Source: Symbiodinium microadriaticum (taxonomy: Eukaryota; Sar; Dinophyceae; Suessiales; Symbiodiniaceae). From it: a stretch of 64,000 bases of DNA. The DNA is taken from NCBI GenBank assembly GCA_001939145.1, contig LSRX01000298.1, positions 229,100 through 293,099 on the forward strand, in the 5' to 3' direction. Of this stretch, positions 57,988 through 64,000 are shown piece by piece; positions within the stretch are counted from its first letter, which is position 1; each line of letters starts with the position of its first letter. The position numbers and the translations under genes were made by a program. The notes beneath the pieces were generated by a model. The model ran no database searches. It was not told the DNA's origin and worked only from the letters and a program-made list of their open reading frames with translations.

Positions 57988-58051
57988 GGAATTTTGGTTA
58001 GGGTTTAGGGGTTTAGGGTTTAGGGGTTTAGGGGTTTAGGGTTTCAGCACT
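57988..58051. repeat. TTTAGGG / GGGGTTTAGGG tract
   Basis: G-rich-strand units with one-G length variation. 58,063-58,270 contains a short plus-strand frame with two ACCTACACATG words 69 bp apart, not recognised. Confidence 0.85.
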
Positions 58052-58278
58052 CACGCTCGGACATGCCTGGGTTTAGGGTTCAGGGTACCTACACATGGAA
58101 CTGTCGAGGCAATTTCAACTATAACAGGATTTGGCAGTACATAGCCAGCAGTGGCACCTACACATGCACTTTTGAAGAAACATGGACAAAGTCTATCCTC
58201 TATGAATGGCGACACTGTGCCCATGGTGAATGCTGGTTTATACTTTATTGGCTGCCTGCGAGCCATATGGACTACGTA

Positions 58279-58369
58279 GGGCCTCAATAATTACCAATAC
58301 CATTTCGGGGCTTCCGTTTTATAACTACAGTATAGCGGGCCCCCAAACCCTATTCTATTTACTAAGGCC
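58279..58369. mobile_element. MITE-like element, family 'GGCCT', copy 4
   Basis: Left GGGCCTCAATAATTACCAAT, core TTTCGGGGCTTCC, then CAGTATAGCGGGCCCCC, right CTATTTACTAAGGCC. 91 bp with the same part order as the other copies. Confidence 0.75.
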
Positions 58370-59660
58370 GCTATATTACTTTCAAGGGGTTGCAGCCTTG
58401 AGCCAAGACCTCGACCTGATTTACAGACCTTAGCGGCAAACCCAGGCCCAAAGGGCCGTGGTTTGCCCCCACCCCATGCAGAAGCCCTGAGCTACCGGCC
58501 AAAAGCGGTGTTTGTGTCGCTTGCCAGTTAGGTTCCGGGGCCGGGAAATGACCCAAAAGAGTTTCTCTGAGCCCTTCTCAAGCTCCATGTGCACTGAAAC
58601 TCGTGAGGCTCGAATTGAAGGAGAAAAGAGTGAGAGGCGAGGGGCCTGGGTGGCTTTAATTCCAGGGTTTCCCCGATCCCGGTATTTCCATGTTGAGAGG
58701 AACTTCGGGGCTCAGGTGCAGAGTGTGGATGCACCTCTGGGTCCCGGCGTCCTTTTTCGAAGCACGAATCCGGCTCAAGTCTATCCCTGAACTGCGGCCG
58801 AAAGGCCTAAACCCAAACACCCATAACATAAACCTGCACCCTAGACCCCCAAACCCTAAACTGTCCATGGACAGCGGAGTCTCGGCGGCACATCGGTGAC
58901 GATGAGCTCGATCGGCGGCTCTTCTGAGGTATCTAGCTGATCGTCGGGCCTGCCGAGCTCCGGGATTTCGAGGGTATGGGAATTAATTACTTGTGGGGTG
59001 CAGGGGCTTAGATAGGGTTCATGATGGGGAATAAACTATAAAACACGAAGGTCAGGTGGGTCTATGTTCATGCCGGGTCTCGGGTACATTGGACGGGCTT
59101 GGTGCTTTGTGTGCCGCTGCCGGTGTTTGCAACATCACTCGGTCTCGTTGCAGCTTCCGATGCTGTCATCTGAAGTTCAGCTTTTATATCTCGGTCATGC
59201 GACGAATGTTTGACCCACACAAAGAAAAAAACACACAGGACAGCCCCCTCTAATGAAACCCCAGGCCGTTCAGTCATGGGGTACCTCATAGTACCCCATG
59301 AAAACAAGCAGTCCCAAAGCTATGAAGTTCAGGGTTAAGGGTGTCGGAATGAGGGCCGCTTTGGGGCTTCGTGGTTCAGGCTGTGTTGGGCCTACAGGTG
59401 CTACAGGTCTCTGAAAAATGTCTCTGCCTCCCACTTAAACCCCTAAACTGCCCTAAACCCTAAACCCTGAACCCAACAAAGCCTCAAGGGTTCGGTAAAA
59501 CGGACCAAGCTTAGGTGAGCTACGGGGCTCACGACCCCTCCCCCCCCCATCCCTAAATCCTAAACCCTAAAACCTTTCGGGGGGCCTTGCAGCAAGCGGT
59601 ACACTCAAGCACGGTCCACTAACAGCGGCCATTCCTGGCTTTGGCTGCTGAGGGTTTGGT
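58370..59660. other. Non-coding
   Basis: Overlapping antisense ORFs of 60-92 codons at 58,371-58,899 without motifs. CCCTAAA words at 59,440-59,475 and 59,555-59,575. Hairpin GGGGTACCTCATAGTACCCC at about 59,278-59,298. Confidence 0.45.
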
Positions 59661-59804
59661 GGCATAATATAGGGGTTTAAAGACTACTATACTCTTTTTT
59701 TTTTTTTTTTGGGGGGGGGGGGCGAGGGGGGGCATAGTATACCGTACTCAGGAATTCCCTCCCCCCAAAAAAATATAGTAGTCTTTAAACCCCTATATTA
59801 GGCC
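59661..59804. mobile_element. MITE-like element, family 'GGCCT', copy 5 (best-preserved inverted repeats)
   Basis: Arms 59,661-59,691 and 59,774-59,804 are inverted with one mismatch (the inner 27 bp are perfect: TAATATAGGGGTTTAAAGAC...). The complement of the right half (T7G7, AGG, GAATTCCT) matches the core of the 6.7-kb copy, linking it to that family. The interior has an expanded T17/G12 homopolymer pair. Confidence 0.8.
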
Positions 59805-59829
59805 ATACTGGCTCAATATGTATGTAGCG

Positions 59830-59871
59830 GTTTAGGGTTTAGGGTTTAGGTTTAGGGTTCTTAGGGTTTAG
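59830..59871. repeat. TTTAGGG tract
   Basis: Perfect and near-perfect telomere-type units. 59,872-60,074 holds AAGGAACCC-type words only. Confidence 0.85.
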
Positions 59872-60074
59872 AAATGTAGTAAACCACAAAAGAACCCGTT
59901 AAGGAACATCCCATACAGAGATTCCTTGTAGAACCCTTAAAGGAATCCCGGAAGGAACCCTTCCCTTGACGGATCTCTTATAAAGTAACCCGTCAAGTCC
60001 CTCTCAGGCTCCAGGAACTCCAGGGAGCTTCCGAACTTAACAAAAAAAGGAGCTGAGGGGGTTCCTTGAAGAAG

Positions 60075-60120
60075 TTTTTTTTTGCCTCCCACCTTGCTAG
60101 GACGAGCCCGCATTGCAGGG
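60075..60120 (-). mobile_element. SINE-like tail with A-run
   Basis: On the minus strand: GC-rich segment containing GCGGGCTCGTCCTAGCAAGG and ending GGTGGGAGGC, then A9. It differs from the 34.6-kb copy at one position of 37. No clear flanking duplication here. The full element may extend to the right, where nothing is recognisable. Confidence 0.6.
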
Positions 60121-61495
60121 TACACTCCGAAAGAACAGTGGCCAATGCAAACTCAAATTATGGTAGCAGTTTCAGCTCCCAGAAGCAGCCAAATCAGAAG
60201 AGAGGCCGCAGCAGTCAAGTAAGACACAACAGTTCAGACACCATGTATTCACAGAAGTGTCAGCCACATTCATAGCCCCGACATGTAGGAGTCAAGAAGG
60301 GCCAGCTGCCGATATCACAGCGTTGGGCCCAAGTTTCAAAGGACAATCTCACCCTGAGAGGCCGAAACTAAGCAAGCTGTAGCATTGTCACTCTCAGCAA
60401 CTAAGCTCAGTCAGAACTCGAACGTCTCGGCACATGCATGCACCCAGATTTCTGTAATTGGCACCAATCAGTCTTGCAAGCCATCTACAGTCCCAAAGTG
60501 GCACCGTAGGTCTCAACGACCCATCAAGGCAGCATCCCTTTCAATTGTCCAACTCCCTGACAGCTTCCGCAAGCCGTGTCAGCAGTGTCCAATGATATGC
60601 AACATGCAGCCAACCAATTATGAATTCACCAATGGTGAATTAAGAATTCCGCAATGACACTGCGCCCTGTCCAGTAATTTGGACGCATGAGCAGCATCAC
60701 AAAGCATCACAGAAAAATAAGCCTGCTTCCCAACGACAGTTCCGTAGCTATCCTCACTTGGTGTGAGTTCGCAACCGAAATGATTGCAGCCTCAAGTCCA
60801 GTGTATGTCGGTACCAGAAGGCGACGGCAAGGGGCAGCTCACATCCAAGGAGCGCTCACTCACCGTCATGAATAGATGTGCAGAGCTCTCCAATGTGTAC
60901 GGCAGCACTGTCGCGTGTCACTCACTGGAAGTCGCATTGTTCTTGCTTTCCAGAGGATAGGCGAGGAAGTCCATCTTTTTGTTTTGTTTTTCACAGTTTT
61001 TGCGGACTGACTCTCACCACCCTGAGAGAGGGCAAGCAGTTGCACCAGTTGCACGAGAGACGGCGGCCATGGCGCACAAAAAGAGTTTCACCGAAGAAAT
61101 CCGAAGTAAAACCCAAAACCCAAAACCTAGAAAGGAAGTCAAGTAAAGGCCAACAGCGTGGTCCATAGAAGACTGTCTCATGTGATCCCCGAAGCAGAGC
61201 AGTCGGTGGTGGGCATGTTGTGAACGAGGGGACGGGTGGAGTGTGGAGGGGGCAAGTGGCAAGCAGGGCGTTGGTCGGTGGGCGGCGGTCGTTTATATGT
61301 TGGCTTTGTGGGGCCTGGTGACGAGGCCTTCGGAGTCCGCGCTCAGGAACCTGGACTGTCAGTACATTCACTCACTGCCTTTGCATCACTCGTATAAAAC
61401 ATACAACTGCAGTTCCAAGTGGCACACGTCCTAGACTGGGCCCGGAAGAGGAAGACCTAACCAAAGGGGACAAAGCACCAATTCCCAATTACAAA
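60121..61495. other. Region downstream of the minus-strand genes
   Basis: More complex sequence than the rest of the window and nearly free of telomere-like repeats. ORFs of 60-126 codons on both strands at 60,385-61,434 show no domain. It may contain untranslated sequence or exons I cannot identify. An ATTACAAATTACAAATTA word at about 61,485-61,502 closes the oxygenase ORF. Confidence 0.45.
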
Positions 61496-62527
61496 TTACA
61501 AATTAAAGTTGCAGCATGCAGACTGATTGCAACAAATTCGAAACGCATGCAGGCAGTATTGAAACGGCGGTGCCAAAACAACAGCTGCACTGTCAGAGTC
61601 CTGATGCTTCGTCCTGGGTTTTCTCGCCCTCGCGAAGGTCCTGTACGACGGTACTGCCCTGAAGCAGGAAGCCCTCCGGTGAAGTGTGTTGCACACTCTG
61701 CCGAAAGGATGACTGGAGGGTGAGCTGGGTGATCGAAGGGGGCGGGGCACACAAGGGAACTCGTAGTCTCGGCGGAGCTCCTCGGCAAGCTCTCGGTTCT
61801 GGGGAACGTTAAGGACCGTCCATGCTGTCAAAAGCAACCGGCGCTTACCTTTCCACGGTGCAGTCGCATGCAGCTTCTTGCGGGCATCCAAGAGTAAGGG
61901 TTGATTAGAGCAGTCAACATTCACCCCGGGTATTCGTTGTCCGTGTACGTCCCGATAAACATCCCCAAGAGCATCCGCAATCCAGACCTCGCCTCCTTCA
62001 ACCTGTTCCAACAAAAGGATAAAACTACCTCCAGGTCCATTACGAGTATCTCTATGGGGTGGTTTATCGCAGTTGAGACGAATACTTACGGTGGTGAAAC
62101 AGAAGTCGGGGTTGCGTTGTTTGACAAAATGACAAAGGGCTCTGGTTACATACTTCAGGTGCTGGGTTGCTACCGTAACCTGTTGGGGGATTCTGGGGTT
62201 GGCTCCCAGCACAATGAATCGTGAACTCTTCGAGGCTCCGTCTCGGACTTTATGCGACTCGTGCAGGGAGTCCCAGAGCTCGGTCAAGTCTTCCTTTAAC
62301 AGCTGAACCCCTCGGCTAACACGACAATCAAGAATGTATGCAAGTGTTTCTGCCACTACATCCTTGCGTTCACAGTGGAGTCTGCTGCAGAGGATTTGGG
62401 CCTGTTGTGGGTCGAGCCCGTGATCTTCAGGTTTGGGGGACGGGGTCCTATGAGGAAGGAAGGCTTCTCTCTCGGGAGATTCAGTTGCCTCACCTTCAGT
62501 TGGACACGGTCGTTTCATCACAGGCAT
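61496..62527 (-). CDS. 2-oxoglutarate/Fe(II) oxygenase-like protein of a dinoflagellate-expanded family
   Basis: A 343-codon ORF, with an in-frame TGA three codons before the ATG. The double-stranded beta-helix signature is visible: H158-R-D160 (KPPHRDTRNG) as the HxD pair, GGEVWIAD after it, distal H220 in KLHATAPWKG and R230 ten residues later (KGKRRLLLTAW) for the 2-oxoglutarate carboxylate. Upstream, FIVLGANPR (about 100-110) and FTTVSIRLN before the HRD match the family pattern I recall from Symbiodinium-type proteins, where such domains are numerous and often sit in or near retroelements. All four cofactor positions are present, so activity is possible; the substrate is unknown. Residues 1-40 are Pro/Glu-rich. 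The last 90 residues are Arg/Ser/Pro-rich without a domain and could be read-through into non-coding DNA. The coiled-coil gene lies upstream on the same strand. Confidence 0.85.
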   Translation of the reverse strand: MPVMKRPCPTEGEATESPEREAFLPHRTPSPKPEDHGLDPQQAQILCSRLHCERKDVVAETLAYILDCRVSRGVQLLKEDLTELWDSLHESHKVRDGASKSSRFIVLGANPRIPQQVTVATQHLKYVTRALCHFVKQRNPDFCFTTVSIRLNCDKPPHRDTRNGPGGSFILLLEQVEGGEVWIADALGDVYRDVHGQRIPGVNVDCSNQPLLLDARKKLHATAPWKGKRRLLLTAWTVLNVPQNRELAEELRRDYEFPCVPRPLRSPSSPSSHPFGRVCNTLHRRASCFRAVPSYRTFARARKPRTKHQDSDSAAVVLAPPFQYCLHAFRICCNQSACCNFNL

Positions 62528-63177
62528 GAGACGTCAGACTTTCCAGCACTGCTACGTTCGACCCTGTGCGGCTACGGAAGAGGCACCGACCTTCTATGAT
62601 CCAGAGCTAAATGAGTAGGATGGGGGGAGAGCGCTCAGAACGGGCAAAGCACATCGGGCAGCTGCGATCCCCTGATTTGTTCGCAAGGAAAGTCCTCATG
62701 CGATCCTAGTATGGCTCCTGTACGTCACCAGAATGCATGTATGCTCAGAATTACGAAATTGTTTCATTACAGGTGCAAAGCAGACGGACAGACCGATTAA
62801 GAGTTGTAAAAATCGTACATGCAGCGGAATTACAAATTCGAGCAAGCAGAGAATTAGAATGCAAATGCGGAGCAATTAGATGGAGTGCACTAGCAGAAAA
62901 AAAGGGCAGAAGCATCGGCAGTAGTAATTAAAGCAATGGAATTACAAATTCGGCACTGAATTAATTGGAGCAGTGGAATTGGGGCCAGGCTTTGGGATCC
63001 TTACCAATCCAGCTATAGCCAGAAGCCCATGCAGGAGAATTAGGTGACTGAGCCAGGAGGAAATTTAGAATAGTGTACAGAAGCTCTACGGCCGTAGGCA
63101 AAATGAGCTAGCTACAGTGTCCACTGGGCTTCGATTGGGACAGCAAGCAAAAGCTTAAAGTCAAAATGTCACGAAGC
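62528..63177. other. Intergenic region between the two minus-strand genes
   Basis: About 650 bp. Positions 62,826-62,990 are rich in GGAATTACAAATTCG and GCAATTAG/GGAGCA words; GGAATTACAAATTCG occurs twice about 110 bp apart. This ATTACAAATT motif also lies at the 3' end of the oxygenase gene. No promoter element can be named. Confidence 0.5.
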
Positions 63178-64000
63178 CTAGTGGAACTGTGCTTGGCGCG
63201 AAAGCAGGCAGCGGATCAACTCATCCGATGGTACATGTTGGAGTTGACTGCCGGAACTTGTTGAGCGTAGCTCAAATCTGATGGGCTCCTGAGGTCGCTG
63301 TACAGGCATCAAATGATCCGACAATCGGAGGGGAATCCCTGTGTCCACATTTGTCTGAACTGGAAAAGTTCCGGGTGACTGTTGCGGCACCTGTGTCTGG
63401 GAGGTCGTTGAGGCCGGCGGTGCTTCCTGGCTAGGGGGCTGCCGCTTCGGCAACTTCGGCAGGCGCTCGAGCACTTGTGAAAGGTTGTCATGCAGCAGAT
63501 TTTGGCTCTCTTTGAGCTGCTGGATCATGTCACTGCATTCGTTGGCCGTATCCGTGTTGCCGCCAACCAGCGACTCAATTCGCAGAAGACGGTCCTCAAT
63601 GTTGTTGACCTGCTCCTGCATGTTATGGATCACCGGCTCCGTCCTTTCGTACGACTGCCAGGCCTTGGCGAGGTAGTCCATGGCATTGTTTAGGTGATCC
63701 GTCACCGTTTTCATTGCTGTCATGACAGGTCCCAAGGCTCGCAGGCTTGAGTTGGTGGCGCCTTGGAACTTGTTGTAGTCTTGAATGTAGTTGTCCATTT
63801 TTTGCTCCTGCTTGGTTCTCGACACGTGAACATTCAGGGACAGCTGCTTTGCTGAACCAGTCAACCCTTCACACACCGTGTCGATCTTGATAAGCTTGTC
63901 CTTGAGCTCCTTTGTCTCGCTCTGGAGGCAACGCAGCATGTCCTGCTGGGCTTTGAGCACACCGTCGATGTGAGTCTCGGTGGCAGCGAAACCTTTCTTA
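63178..64000 (-). CDS. Coiled-coil protein, 5' end beyond the window
   Basis: The frame is open from the right edge to a TAG at 63,178, giving 273 visible codons; no ATG marks a start, so the N-terminus is outside. The first about 180 residues are helical and heptad-like, rich in Leu, Gln, Lys and Glu (TKELKDKLIKIDTV, QEQVNNIEDRLLRIESLV, IQQLKESQNLLHDNLSQVLERL), predicting extended coiled coils. Residues about 185-250 are Pro/Gln/Ser/Thr-rich and probably disordered (KLPKRQPPSQEAPP, STTSQTQVPQQSPG). No catalytic motif or membrane segment. The layout (coiled coil plus disordered tail) fits a structural protein or a Gag-like N-terminal part of a dinoflagellate retroelement; the latter is only a suggestion from the oxygenase-like gene 650 bp downstream in the same direction. 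Codon use is even and GC-balanced, supporting real coding. Confidence 0.78.
   Translation of the reverse strand, partial: KKGFAATETHIDGVLKAQQDMLRCLQSETKELKDKLIKIDTVCEGLTGSAKQLSLNVHVSRTKQEQKMDNYIQDYNKFQGATNSSLRALGPVMTAMKTVTDHLNNAMDYLAKAWQSYERTEPVIHNMQEQVNNIEDRLLRIESLVGGNTDTANECSDMIQQLKESQNLLHDNLSQVLERLPKLPKRQPPSQEAPPASTTSQTQVPQQSPGTFPVQTNVDTGIPLRLSDHLMPVQRPQEPIRFELRSTSSGSQLQHVPSDELIRCLLSRQAQFH

Overview
The window looks like nuclear DNA of an alveolate, most probably a dinoflagellate of the Symbiodinium/Polarella kind. Three things point there. (1) TTTAGGG/CCCTAAA telomere-type repeats, pure and degenerate, are scattered through almost the whole window. (2) There is a single-exon AP2-domain gene. 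(3) There is a 2-oxoglutarate/Fe(II) oxygenase-like ORF whose HRD...N...GGEVW...HATAPWKG...R pattern I recognise from the large dinoflagellate family. No species can be assigned from the sequence alone. I see no rRNA, tRNA, CRISPR array, bacterial operon or trans-spliced-leader copy.

Layout. Roughly 1-10.9 kb is gene-free: telomere-like tracts, microsatellites, a 197-bp tandem duplication and a 0.22-kb duplication with a single N at its junction. The AP2 gene lies at 10,978-12,039 (+). From 12 to 18.1 kb there are foldback elements, minisatellites and three kinds of telomere-like array, several arranged as a C-rich block followed by a G-rich block. At about 18.85-21.88 kb an abrupt, roughly 3-kb AT-rich island appears without recognisable genes. 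From 22 to 61 kb nearly everything is non-coding: compound microsatellites (CATA/CAGA/CATC, GTA/GTC), short inverted-repeat (MITE-like) elements of at least three families, SINE-like tails, and a 0.9-kb pure A/T satellite at about 53 kb with a 63-bp higher-order period. The right edge carries two genes on the minus strand: an incomplete coiled-coil protein (63,178 to beyond the window) followed by the oxygenase-like gene (61,496-62,527). They share a direction, as in dinoflagellate unidirectional clusters.

The most informative structural observation is a before/after pair of foldback elements (12,981-13,072 and 55,722-55,826). The second copy carries exactly four TTTAGGG units at one internal site where the first has none, which looks like telomeric-repeat addition inside an existing element. 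Together with the nested elements at 30.2 kb and the direct-repeat-flanked element at 35.0 kb, it suggests how this telomere-repeat-rich landscape was built. Several single-N positions (457, 9968, 17777) and one 17-N gap (46,456-46,472) mark assembly joins, and two of them sit exactly where a duplication or inversion is seen, so those structures may be artefacts.
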